Below are positions 1 through 6,254 of a stretch of DNA of 6,254 nucleotides, in pieces. Numbering within the stretch: the stretch's first letter is position 1; every line of letters starts with the position of its first letter. Both the position numbers and the translations under genes were made by a program. The DNA is from Lachnospiraceae bacterium UBA5902 (GTDB taxonomy: Bacteria; Bacillota; Clostridia; Lachnospirales; Lachnospiraceae): the NCBI GenBank assembly GCA_002431865.1, contig DJEI01000001.1, positions 12,134-18,387 on the forward strand, given 5' to 3'. Under the pieces are notes generated by a model. The model made no database searches. It was not told where the DNA came from and was given only the letters and a program-made list of their open reading frames with translations.

Positions 1-307
1 CTGCACCTTTTGTAAACATTGCAAATTCAACACCAGTTTGCGCAGTAAGTGCTGATAGATCTGATAAACTCACGCTTTTCTTACCCACAACACACTGGCT
101 ATCATACTCGGGCAGCTGTTCCAGCAAGTAATTTTGACGCTTATTAAGTCCAGTTCCGAAATGCGTAATGGCATTTGCATTTCCCTTTCCGGTATTTTTT
201 CGCTCAATGCTTTCAATCATCTGTATTGCACCTTTATTATATGTTCCGTCTGGATGCATTATAACATTATCGGCATGTTTTTTTCCACTGTTATGTTTTA
301 AATCGCT
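1..307 (-). other. C-terminal add-on module of the minor capsid protein, unidentified domain (partial)
   Basis: Residues about 419-520 of the minor capsid protein follow the charged helix and do not resemble the capsid domain. Visible motifs are KHNSGKKHADN (422-432), a central NAITHFGTGLNKRQNYLL (463-480), and SLSDLSALTAQTGVEFAMF (498-516), where the window runs out. The encoding DNA is clearly A+T-richer than the rest of the gene. Known: minor head proteins of Firmicutes phages and the Mu-gpF group are often fused at the C-terminus to variable effector or toxin-like domains such as nucleases or ADP-ribosyltransferases. Inferred: this is such a variable module. I do not recognise the family, and any active site may lie outside the window. 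Confidence 0.5.
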
Positions 308-1561
308 ACTTCCCGCCTGCACTCTGAGCCGTTCCATTTTCGGTCTGATATCCACATCCGAACTAAATCGCTTATAGTCCGCCGTCTGCTTCCGAAGCTT
401 ACTTTGCAACTCCTTTATGTCTCCGCCAAGCGCTTTCTGTGCCTCGATCTCCCTCTTGGTTGCTCTGATCTGGCGTTCCATCTGCCGCTGCCGTTGTGTT
501 GCGTGGTAATAGTCATAATCTCTGCCATTTACCGTGACAGGCGCAGGCTCCGGATCCCATTGGTTCGGTTCTGATATCCCCTCGAAAAAAACATAGAAGC
601 TGTGATGGCAGTTATACCCACACAGTCCAAGCGGATCAGACGGATATCCGGTAGCATCCTCCAGATTGCGGATAGGATACCCAAGCCGCCTTGATTCCGC
701 CCTGTGACCGCTCCGATCTGTAGTGTATACTTTGCCCTGCCAGTAAGCATGATCGCTGTGACCGCAGGACCCGTCCGACCGCGCGCCCCAGTGCTGTGAC
801 ACTTCCACAAGGCTTTCTCCCGTCGAGTCCATATTCAGCATGGTTACTTTCCCGGCAAGCTGTCCGGATGCCGTGCGGATACAATTTCTGACCGCAGTAT
901 CAAGCTGCATGCTCCTGCCGCTCTTATAGTCGATCGTCCGAAGTCCGCTCTGTGCTAGTTCCCGCACACAGTCATCCACTACCCGCTGCCAGCTATACGC
1001 CCCACTGGTCAACTTAATCAGCCCAAGGTCAAGCTGATGCTGATATACATTTTCAAGCGCCGTAAATCCAACATTCTTAAAACCAAGAGTTTTCGTTAGA
1101 TTCTTGAGTTCGCCGTTCGTTTGCACTGCCATAGCATCTACAAGCTGATGAAACCCTGACGGCTGGAGCAGGCTTTTCCCTGCCTGCTCCCACATAGACA
1201 GATCCGCATTAAAAGCCATATTTCCGGCATCCGCCACAATGTCATTCCCCTGCTCCTTAGCTTCCGCCACCACTCTGGAAATCTCGCTTGCCACATACTG
1301 CTTATACTCTTTGGTATGCTCTGCCACTGCCATCTGATACTCTTTGTCAGCACGCAGGACTTTCATGACCTCGCGCTGAATCCTTGCCGGAGAATACCCC
1401 TGTTCCATCAATGCCCTTGCCATCAGTTCGGCTGTCTCCGTATACCGCCCGGTCTTTTTCACCCGGCGTGCAATATCCGCGATCACGTCCTGCTCCAGTT
1501 TCTGGTATAACGGCACAAGCTTGTTTCCGAGCAATTCCAGCTGTTCGTCTGTCAATGCCAT
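1..1561 (-). CDS. Phage minor capsid protein (A118-type, Phage_min_cap2-like) with extra C-terminal module; 3' end beyond window
   Basis: The frame is open from ATG 1561-1559 to the left edge: 520 codons, no stop, so the C-terminus is missing. GGAGG at 1574-1570, 8 nt before the ATG, fixes the start; the portal stop is 3 nt upstream. Seen: a helical N-terminal two-thirds; a conserved block at residues 257-330 with HWGAR (257-261), WQGKVY (274-279), GLCGYNCHHSF (312-322) and FFEGIS (325-330); a Lys/Arg/Glu-rich helix, likely coiled coil, at 353-398; then a distinct module from about 419. Known: proteins with this HxGAR...WQGK...GLCGxNCxHSF signature follow the portal gene in Listeria A118-like phages and are minor head components associated with the portal vertex, roughly the place of SPP1 gp7 or Mu gpF. 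Inferred: it enters the procapsid with the portal and may leave with DNA. Family call is firm; exact role is less so. Confidence 0.88.
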   Translation of the reverse strand, partial: MALTDEQLELLGNKLVPLYQKLEQDVIADIARRVKKTGRYTETAELMARALMEQGYSPARIQREVMKVLRADKEYQMAVAEHTKEYKQYVASEISRVVAEAKEQGNDIVADAGNMAFNADLSMWEQAGKSLLQPSGFHQLVDAMAVQTNGELKNLTKTLGFKNVGFTALENVYQHQLDLGLIKLTSGAYSWQRVVDDCVRELAQSGLRTIDYKSGRSMQLDTAVRNCIRTASGQLAGKVTMLNMDSTGESLVEVSQHWGARSDGSCGHSDHAYWQGKVYTTDRSGHRAESRRLGYPIRNLEDATGYPSDPLGLCGYNCHHSFYVFFEGISEPNQWDPEPAPVTVNGRDYDYYHATQRQRQMERQIRATKREIEAQKALGGDIKELQSKLRKQTADYKRFSSDVDIRPKMERLRVQAGSSDLKHNSGKKHADNVIMHPDGTYNKGAIQMIESIERKNTGKGNANAITHFGTGLNKRQNYLLEQLPEYDSQCVVGKKSVSLSDLSALTAQTGVEFAMFTKGA

Positions 1562-1564
1562 GCC

Positions 1565-2962
1565 TTAATCCTCCGTTTCATCATCTGCGTCCGGATCCGC
1601 CTGTCCCTCCCGGTAATATTTTGTAGCCTCTTCCTCCGAAAGCTGATAGCGGTCCATCAGATACCAGATGGTCAGCATCGGGATCTCCCGGAATGACAAT
1701 GCATCCGCACGCTTGCTCTCAAGTTCGCTCTGGCGGTCGGTTACATATGAATCATCAAAATCCACAGTGATCTCCTCATCCAGATCCCAGCCTGTTCCCT
1801 GGAACGTATTGGAGAACCACAGCACTGCCCTGCAAATATCGCGGACATAGTTCTCCGCTTCGGTGCGCTGTTTGTTTAACTCCTGCATGGCATCCTGCCG
1901 CTCCCCGGCGTACTCCGTTGCAGTCTTAATCTGCCCGTTTTCAAAGCTGTATTTCTTCGTCCCATAACCGAACATGGTCGAAAGCAGAGACAGGCACAGT
2001 TCAAAAGACTTTGTGATGGAATCCACTCTGATCTCCGGGTTGATCTCCTGTACCAGGTCTTTCTGATCCGGAAGTTTTTCACCTCCCAGCAGAACAAATG
2101 TTTTCTTAACCTGCTCATTAGGAGTGATCGGATTCCCGGCCTCGTCAAATTTGCACAACAGTTCGTTGACCAGCACCAACTTGTCCGCCTTGTCCAGATC
2201 GCCAAACAGTACATTAAAGCACAAATCCACAGCTTTAAGGATTCCGATTGCCCCGTAGACCTTCGGATATCCATATCCCATCATGTGATCGATATTATTA
2301 ACCTCGGCATTCCGCAGGACAGCGAACGGCTTTACACTACCAAGCTGCACCACCGTGGTCATATCCGGAAGAAGCGTGCCATATTCGTCAAAAACGTTCG
2401 TTTCCGAAACATAGTTGCCATGCTCATCCTTTATAAAATCAACGACTGTCGTCCTCACTTTTCCGCCAACCAGTCCTGTTCCCGCAACCGCGGCTTCCAT
2501 CACCTCATCATTTTCAACTGTGAGTGGAATAAAATTTTCCGCAGACACATAATTCAGCCGGATGTTTCCACCGCGTACCGTGTTGTCAGACATGATATCT
2601 GCATTGTCCAGCCGCACATAGCAAGCCGCCGTTCCTTTAGCGGATACACTCTCAATCTGCTTGCGGAACATAGCGAGGAAGCGATTCTGGCACAGAATAT
2701 CCGCCAGATACTCATGCTGCTCTTCGTTGTTCCCTCCGTTTACCTCTGCTATCTCACATAAATTCGCATCGTCTGCGCAGCATCTTTTTGCAAACCCCAT
2801 CCGGTTCAGCTGATACGGGGTACCGTGCACCGTGGTACGCTCGTGGAAATCTTCAATCACACGATTTGCGTACCAATTATCACACTCCTTGATCACCGCC
2901 TGCGCTTTGCTGTTCACATTGTAGCCCTTGCCATTTAAATATGTTTCCACAAAATTTTCCAT
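1565..2962 (-). CDS. Phage portal protein, SPP1 gp6 / A118 family
   Basis: This is a 465-residue protein from ATG 2962. The frame extends to GTG 2971, but AGGAG (2975-2971) would then be only 1 nt from the start, against 8 nt for the ATG, so the ATG is preferred. Role: twelve copies form the ring at the unique capsid vertex through which TerL pumps DNA and to which the neck attaches. Seen: a mixed beta region (about 100-220) typical of the clip/wing; a helical stretch (233-270) with GYPKVYGAIGILKAVD; the GYGTKKYSFENGQIKTATE block (332-350), which matches the G-x-G-T...TATE motif I recall from A118-type portals; a long helix after it (350-385); and an acidic tail DPDADDETED. Length fits the family. 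It is 11 bp after terL and 3 bp before the minor capsid gene, the classic terL-portal-minor head order. No frame damage is seen. Confidence 0.9.
   Translation of the reverse strand: MENFVETYLNGKGYNVNSKAQAVIKECDNWYANRVIEDFHERTTVHGTPYQLNRMGFAKRCCADDANLCEIAEVNGGNNEEQHEYLADILCQNRFLAMFRKQIESVSAKGTAACYVRLDNADIMSDNTVRGGNIRLNYVSAENFIPLTVENDEVMEAAVAGTGLVGGKVRTTVVDFIKDEHGNYVSETNVFDEYGTLLPDMTTVVQLGSVKPFAVLRNAEVNNIDHMMGYGYPKVYGAIGILKAVDLCFNVLFGDLDKADKLVLVNELLCKFDEAGNPITPNEQVKKTFVLLGGEKLPDQKDLVQEINPEIRVDSITKSFELCLSLLSTMFGYGTKKYSFENGQIKTATEYAGERQDAMQELNKQRTEAENYVRDICRAVLWFSNTFQGTGWDLDEEITVDFDDSYVTDRQSELESKRADALSFREIPMLTIWYLMDRYQLSEEEATKYYREGQADPDADDETED
1570..1574 (-). promoter_or_regulatory. Ribosome binding site of the minor capsid gene
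   Basis: GGAGG lies inside the last codons of the portal gene, 8 nt before ATG 1561. It decides the start and indicates coupled translation with the portal, whose stop codon sits between this site and the ATG. Confidence 0.8.
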
Positions 2963-2970
2963 AATCCACA

Positions 2971-2975
2971 CTCCT
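2971..2975 (-). promoter_or_regulatory. Ribosome binding site of the portal gene
   Basis: AGGAG, 8 nt upstream of ATG 2962 and overlapping the terL stop codon (2976-2974). The spacing argues against the upstream in-frame GTG at 2971. Confidence 0.75.
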
Positions 2976-4314
2976 ATCTATCCAGGTCAACGCATTCAAT
3001 AAAATCCAAAATTGTATAATTTTCCGCGTCCCACCAGTCGTTACAGTTTCCGATATTCTTATCCTCCGGTCTGTCTGGGTGATCCGGATCCCATTTCAAC
3101 TTCCCGATTGCATTCCGAAGCTTCGTGCATTTCCGATTTACCTTCCATCTGCCGGTATTCATCAGCATATCGTATGTCCTTGGTCTGTCTGATACTTCAT
3201 TTTTCCGGCATCCTTTAATATGTCGGTATGGCAGTCCTTCTTTTCTCGCAGCACTCCGCAGGCTGTTTATCATCGTGGTACTGGCACTGTCCGGGAATAC
3301 CCAGTCAATAAAACCGTATTTTCCCATGCAGTATTTATAAAACTTTATGAACTTACTGCATATCGCCTCTGCGTCAATGTCCGGTGACAGTTCCAGGTTT
3401 GCTTCCTCCGCTGTCCTCAGATCATGATATCCGTGGAAGTATAGCTTCAATACAAAGGTTGTCATAGATCCGTTTCCACCGAAGTCGATTCCCATTGTGA
3501 TTTTTGACGGTTTATGTATCAATTTTCCATTTGTGCCCCTCGCAAACAACGGATCTGTATCATCATCATAGAGATACGGCTCGTTGTTCTCTGCAAACTT
3601 TCGAAAGATAATTCCCTCTGCAACAGCACGCTCACCTTTAATGTCACGTCTATACCACACTGTACCTTTCTGATAGGTGCTTAACACTTTCCTAATCTGT
3701 TCGTCCGTCATGCTCATATTGTCCACCAGTGTGAAATGTCCATAGTTATATCCATAGCTTGGATTTTTCTCCTGCTGCTCCTCATGAAATTTCAGAATCT
3801 CCATATAATACCAGTGTTCTTCCTCTTTCGGGTTGAGGTCGTGGAATATCTTACGGTCGGAACTAGAAAGCGTTCGGTCGAATACCTCTTTTAAAAACTT
3901 CGGATGACACTCGTTTGCTTCTGTGACATATGCCATGCCGTAGGTATTACCCTTTATCAGCTTTTCATCTCCATCCTTACCGCCGCCGGACACAAGCACA
4001 ACCTTTTCGCCAGTTTTGGTCTGCACATACACGCAATCACGGTCTTTATATTTTCCCTCACGGCATCTGCCCTCAAAATAATTGAGTAGTCCGTATCCGT
4101 CACAGTCCAGAATATTAAGCTTTGCCGTTGCATTTGACACTCCAGCTACCAGATGGATTTTATTTTTATGGGTTTCCAATAGTGAGCAGAAAATCAGTGT
4201 TGCCAGAACATTCTTCCCACCACGCTTACCGCCCTCTGCCACGTTGAACCAACTGTGCATGCACCTCTGCATATATTCATACTGTCTCTGACTTAATGGT
4301 GCCGGTTTATTCAT
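2974..4314 (-). CDS. terL: Phage terminase large subunit (packaging ATPase and nuclease)
   Basis: 446 residues from ATG 4314. An upstream GTG/ATG pair (4323, 4320) is in frame, but AGAAGG at 4328-4323 is 8 nt from ATG 4314. Role: motor that cuts concatemeric DNA and drives it through the portal using ATP. Seen, N-terminal ATPase: Walker A-like GGKRGGKN at 28-35, with Asn in place of the usual Ser/Thr; acidic Walker B/catalytic region YVTEANE at 129-135; coupling motif HDLNP at 158-162. C-terminal RNase H-like nuclease: MGIDFGG (274-280, D277), FPDSAS (340-345, D342), and NDWWDAENY (425-433, D426/D429), the three acidic positions expected for metal binding. Domain order and length fit Terminase_3/PBSX-type large subunits. 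It starts inside the end of terS (8-bp overlap), so translation is coupled. Confidence 0.93.
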   Translation of the reverse strand: MNKPAPLSQRQYEYMQRCMHSWFNVAEGGKRGGKNVLATLIFCSLLETHKNKIHLVAGVSNATAKLNILDCDGYGLLNYFEGRCREGKYKDRDCVYVQTKTGEKVVLVSGGGKDGDEKLIKGNTYGMAYVTEANECHPKFLKEVFDRTLSSSDRKIFHDLNPKEEEHWYYMEILKFHEEQQEKNPSYGYNYGHFTLVDNMSMTDEQIRKVLSTYQKGTVWYRRDIKGERAVAEGIIFRKFAENNEPYLYDDDTDPLFARGTNGKLIHKPSKITMGIDFGGNGSMTTFVLKLYFHGYHDLRTAEEANLELSPDIDAEAICSKFIKFYKYCMGKYGFIDWVFPDSASTTMINSLRSAARKEGLPYRHIKGCRKNEVSDRPRTYDMLMNTGRWKVNRKCTKLRNAIGKLKWDPDHPDRPEDKNIGNCNDWWDAENYTILDFIECVDLDR

Positions 4315-5155
4315 CCGCATCACCTTCTTCCAGATCAGCTATACTCCGATTTGCTACCGGGTGCTGCAAGATGTCCGCTATCGTCTGCATATTCTGCAGT
4401 ATCTGTGCTCCGGTGTCATCCTTGACCTCTGCACGCTTTTTATCAAATTCTGCCTTATACTTATCATCCGGGTGCATGAGGAAATACTTTGACAGCCATT
4501 CAATAGCCTTTTGCCTATCTGCCAGTTTCACCGAAACTCCATCTTTTCCACGCTTGACCTCTTGGATGAGCTGGGTATCCGTGTTTTTAGATTCTTTCAG
4601 ATCAACCACGCTGACCATATATGTTTCGTCTGTCTCTATATCAGTTACTTCTTTTTGTCCGAACGAGACATAATTTCCAATATCTGCAAAAGCAATACGC
4701 ATCTGCAATTCTACAATATCATCTGCACCGGCTACTATCTGCTGACGTTTAATTTCTTTCAGACGTTCAATTTCTGCTCGAACCTTATCATTTGTTAGCA
4801 ACCGTGAACCGTTTGCAATCGCTGATTCATAACTACAACCATATGCTTTCTGGTAGCTCTGCGCCGCATTGAAAGTTCTACTGTAATATATACAAAACAT
4901 CTGCTGTTCAGGTGTCAGATCATCATTCTGCAATGTCTCTTTTGTACCATCATCTATTGGTGCTACCGTCTTGGGTGCACCCTTGCTTTTTTGTGTGCAC
5001 ACTTTTTCCGTTTTGTGTGCACCCTCTCCCCTACTCCATGCATACCGTTTCTTCCAGCTCTTGACAGTGTTGATAGTGGTTCCGTACTTCTCCGCTATAT
5101 CCTTATATTTCATTCCTGCCATATAATCCTGTTCTGCTTTCTCGTAATTCTCCAC
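4307..5155 (-). CDS. terS: Phage terminase small subunit (DNA-recognition subunit)
   Basis: I take GTG 5155 as start (282 residues, beginning ENYEKAEQDYMAG), with GAGG (5169-5166) 10 nt upstream. The frame extends to TTG 5200, but that codon lies inside the terminator hairpin. Role: TerS binds the phage packaging site and hands the DNA to TerL. Seen: an N-terminal helix-turn-helix (about 16-40; KYKDIAEKYGTTINTVKSWK) as in Phage_terminase/PF10668-type small subunits; a basic linker (about 43-70) coded by GTGCAC repeats; a Terminase_2-type core from about 78 (LTPEQQMFCIYYSRTFNAA, then SRLLTNDKVRAEIERLKE); a helical oligomerisation region; and an acidic C-terminus (DLEEGDADE) that may contact TerL. 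It overlaps terL by 8 bp. Function is secure, start moderately so. Confidence 0.9.
   Translation of the reverse strand: MENYEKAEQDYMAGMKYKDIAEKYGTTINTVKSWKKRYAWSRGEGAHKTEKVCTQKSKGAPKTVAPIDDGTKETLQNDDLTPEQQMFCIYYSRTFNAAQSYQKAYGCSYESAIANGSRLLTNDKVRAEIERLKEIKRQQIVAGADDIVELQMRIAFADIGNYVSFGQKEVTDIETDETYMVSVVDLKESKNTDTQLIQEVKRGKDGVSVKLADRQKAIEWLSKYFLMHPDDKYKAEFDKKRAEVKDDTGAQILQNMQTIADILQHPVANRSIADLEEGDADE
4323..4328 (-). promoter_or_regulatory. Ribosome binding site of terL
   Basis: AGAAGG inside the 3' end of terS, 8 nt before ATG 4314. The closer ATG at 4320 would leave only 2 nt, so this site selects the shorter TerL. Confidence 0.65.
4975..5022. repeat. Three GTGCAC palindrome repeats within terS
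   Basis: GTGCAC occurs at 4975-4980, 4995-5000 and 5017-5022, 20 and 22 bp apart, about two helical turns each. The two right-hand copies share TTTTGTGTGCAC, and the outer copies share GTGCACCC. They encode the basic linker between the helix-turn-helix and the core of TerS. They could be merely a low-complexity linker or a protein-binding array such as a packaging (pac) site, which in P22 and SPP1 lies in or near terS. Confidence 0.5.
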
Positions 5156-5179
5156 TATCTCACTTCCTCTCTCTGCAAT

Positions 5180-5228
5180 AAAAAAGAACCGGACATACAA
5201 GACATTTATGTCTCATACATTCGGCTCT
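5180..5228 (-). terminator. Intrinsic terminator between int and terS
   Basis: On the minus strand the arms 5228-5208 and 5205-5185 form 20 of 21 pairs (15 Watson-Crick, 5 G:U, one A:C mismatch at 5221/5192). The loop is AA, or UAAA if the top pair opens. Six U residues (5185-5180) follow directly. The five G:U pairs would become A:C on the other strand, so the structure works only in the minus direction. It sits downstream of both int and the promoter at 5252-5280, and upstream of terS. Confidence 0.8.
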
Positions 5229-5251
5229 GATCGGCACTAATATATGAGACA
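5209..5251. repeat. 13-bp inverted repeat spanning promoter start region and hairpin
   Basis: TGTCTCATACATT (5209-5221) is the inverse of AATATATGAGACA (5239-5251) at 12 of 13 positions, with a 17-bp centre. One arm covers the predicted transcription start next to the -10 box; the other is the inner part of the terminator's left arm. It may be an operator or an alternative (antiterminator) RNA pairing. Confidence 0.6.
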
Positions 5252-5280
5252 ATTATAACAAAATACGAGTACTTTTACAA
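5252..5280 (-). promoter_or_regulatory. Sigma-A-type promoter with extended -10
   Basis: On the minus strand: -35 TTGTAA (5280-5275, 4 of 6 consensus), a 17-nt spacer, and -10 TATAAT (5257-5252, 6 of 6) preceded by TGT, giving a complete extended -10. The expected start is A 5245. It begins 7 bp after the int stop and points at terS, so it is the likely late promoter, but it is followed at once by the terminator at 5228-5180. Confidence 0.72.
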
Positions 5281-5286
5281 TATCCA

Positions 5287-6243
5287 TTACGCTGCTAGAT
5301 TCGCTTGCATCCTATCCAGCTCAACATCATCACAGATATAATATTTAATCGTCACATCAGTGCTTGAATGCCCTAATCTCTTTGATACAAACAATACATC
5401 TTTTGTCCGCCTATATTCCCTTGATGCAAAGGTCTTGCGGAACGAATGTACCGTAGCCCTAAATTTACAACCGCCAGCAAGCGCAATCTCTTTGACCATA
5501 TCCTCGATTGATTTATTACACATCCGACCTCTTCCGCGCAAACCGATAAACACTGCACCTTCCATGCGATCTCCGATGTACTGCTGCAATGCCTGTTTGC
5601 ATCTCTCCGTCATAAAGCAGGTGCGCCACTGGCTTGTCTTTTCTCCCCAGATGTGAATTTCCTTGTGCGCGAAGTCCAGATTATCGATATCAAGGTTCAC
5701 AATCTCACCGACACGAGGTCCAGCGGAAAGCATAAGTTCAAACAGAGCGTTAAGTCGCAGATCATGACCGATGGATAAGGACGCTCTGGCAATCTCCTCA
5801 TCAGATAGACGCTCTTTTCTCTTTTGTGGCTGCCGAATCTTATCAATGTCTCTGGATACATCATCCTCGATATGCTTCTTGCGGTATGCCCAGGCGAAAA
5901 ATGAGGACATATATTTTTGAATCGTGGAAGCGTAGGACTTTGAGATTTTGTCCTTATGTAATCTCGTAGCGATATAATCCATCACATCTTGTCCTGTGCA
6001 TGTGTGGTAATTCAAACCGGTTTCCTCAAAAAACTTTTTAATGATTGTGATATAAAGCTTAATCGTGCTCTGTTTTCTTCCGGTAGCTGTGAGGTCTATT
6101 ATGTACCGCTTCATGATGTACTCATTGTCGAAAAGCTCCGTAGACGGCAGTGTCTCTGTCGCGGTCAGATTAATATTGACCAATTTAAAAGTGATCACGG
6201 TCTTAAGTCGGTCTATTCCTTCCGGTGTCAAGTATCCTGTCAT
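5287..6243 (-). CDS. int: Tyrosine site-specific recombinase / phage integrase
   Basis: 318 residues from ATG 6243. No clear ribosome site is visible in the 11 bases before it and the frame stays open to the window edge, so the true start may lie further upstream. Role: strand exchange between attP and attB for integration, or resolution of DNA ends. Seen: an N-terminal SAM-like core-binding domain (about 38-125; NEYIMKRYIIDLTATGRKQSTIKLY) and a catalytic domain (about 145-315). All expected active-site residues are present: R177 (SAGPRVGEI), K202 (GEKTSQWR), H266 and R269 (HSFR), H292 (LGHSS), and nucleophile Y301 (TIKYY). It has no long arm-type DNA-binding extension like that of lambda Int. 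It is codirectional with and directly upstream of the late packaging genes, separated from them by a promoter and a terminator. Family certain; biological role as the prophage integrase likely but not proven. Confidence 0.9.
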   Translation of the reverse strand: MTGYLTPEGIDRLKTVITFKLVNINLTATETLPSTELFDNEYIMKRYIIDLTATGRKQSTIKLYITIIKKFFEETGLNYHTCTGQDVMDYIATRLHKDKISKSYASTIQKYMSSFFAWAYRKKHIEDDVSRDIDKIRQPQKRKERLSDEEIARASLSIGHDLRLNALFELMLSAGPRVGEIVNLDIDNLDFAHKEIHIWGEKTSQWRTCFMTERCKQALQQYIGDRMEGAVFIGLRGRGRMCNKSIEDMVKEIALAGGCKFRATVHSFRKTFASREYRRTKDVLFVSKRLGHSSTDVTIKYYICDDVELDRMQANLAA

Positions 6244-6254
6244 CTCATAAACTA

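Noticed and set aside
529..1353. Short minus-strand frames at 529-810, 636-884 and 1138-1353
   Set aside because: They are in other frames within the continuous minor capsid reading frame, which carries the conserved motifs.
2285..2761. 158-codon plus-strand open frame opposite the portal gene
   Set aside because: It lies antisense inside a well-supported portal gene, has no recognisable domain and no convincing ribosome site.
5156..5200. Extension of TerS to TTG 5200
   Set aside because: The extra 15 residues come from the terminator stem, U-tract and ribosome-site region, and TTG 5200 has no Shine-Dalgarno sequence.
4296..5230. Plus-strand open frames opposite terS (4296-4673, 4511-4798, 4991-5230)
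   Set aside because: All are antisense to a confident small terminase; their Ser/Cys/Phe-rich composition is what reverse-reading such a gene gives.
5209..5251. Reading the inverted repeat as an attP core with integrase core sites
   Set aside because: Core sites of tyrosine integrases normally flank a 5-8 bp overlap; the 17-bp centre and the overlap with promoter and terminator make a regulatory role more likely. Kept only as a weak alternative.
1..6254. tRNA, CRISPR array, insertion sequence or defence operon
   Set aside because: No cloverleaf, spaced repeat array or transposase was seen; apart from the 131-bp gap before terS, the window is almost wholly filled by five phage genes.

Overview
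This window is a slice of a tailed-phage (siphovirus-type) or prophage genome from a Gram-positive host. A gut Clostridia/Lachnospiraceae-like bacterium is my best guess, from protein style, moderate G+C and strong AGGAGG-type ribosome sites; this is an inference. All five genes lie on the minus strand, so the biological order runs from high to low coordinates: tyrosine recombinase (int), small terminase (terS), large terminase (terL), portal, and an A118-type minor capsid protein that runs off the left edge. The main capsid, scaffold and tail genes are expected beyond position 1.

Right part (5287-6243): a tyrosine integrase with a complete catalytic set. Middle (5156-5286): a 131-bp gap that is densely regulatory. 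It holds a near-consensus promoter on the minus strand (-35 5280-5275, 17-nt spacer, extended -10 5257-5252). A 44-nt hairpin plus U-tract (5228-5180) follows only about 17 nt after the predicted transcription start. A 13-bp inverted repeat spans the end of the promoter and the hairpin. Almost no room for another promoter remains between the terminator and the terS start. The late operon therefore seems to depend on readthrough or antitermination, formally like lambda pR'-tR'.

Left part (1-5155): the packaging/portal operon. terS and terL overlap by 8 bp, terL and portal are 11 bp apart, and portal and minor capsid are 3 bp apart. Three of these genes have Shine-Dalgarno motifs exactly 8 nt before the start I chose. 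TerS recognises the DNA, TerL is the ATP-driven motor and nuclease, the portal is the vertex channel, and the minor capsid protein sits with the portal in the procapsid. Three GTGCAC-centred repeats inside terS are a possible packaging-recognition site.

The most unusual coding feature is at the left edge. After the conserved minor-capsid domain and a charged helical linker, the protein continues into a different module (about residue 419 onward). Its DNA drops to about 39% G+C, against about 56% in the conserved part (hand counts). This looks like a swapped C-terminal cargo/effector-type domain; its end lies outside the window and I could not identify it.
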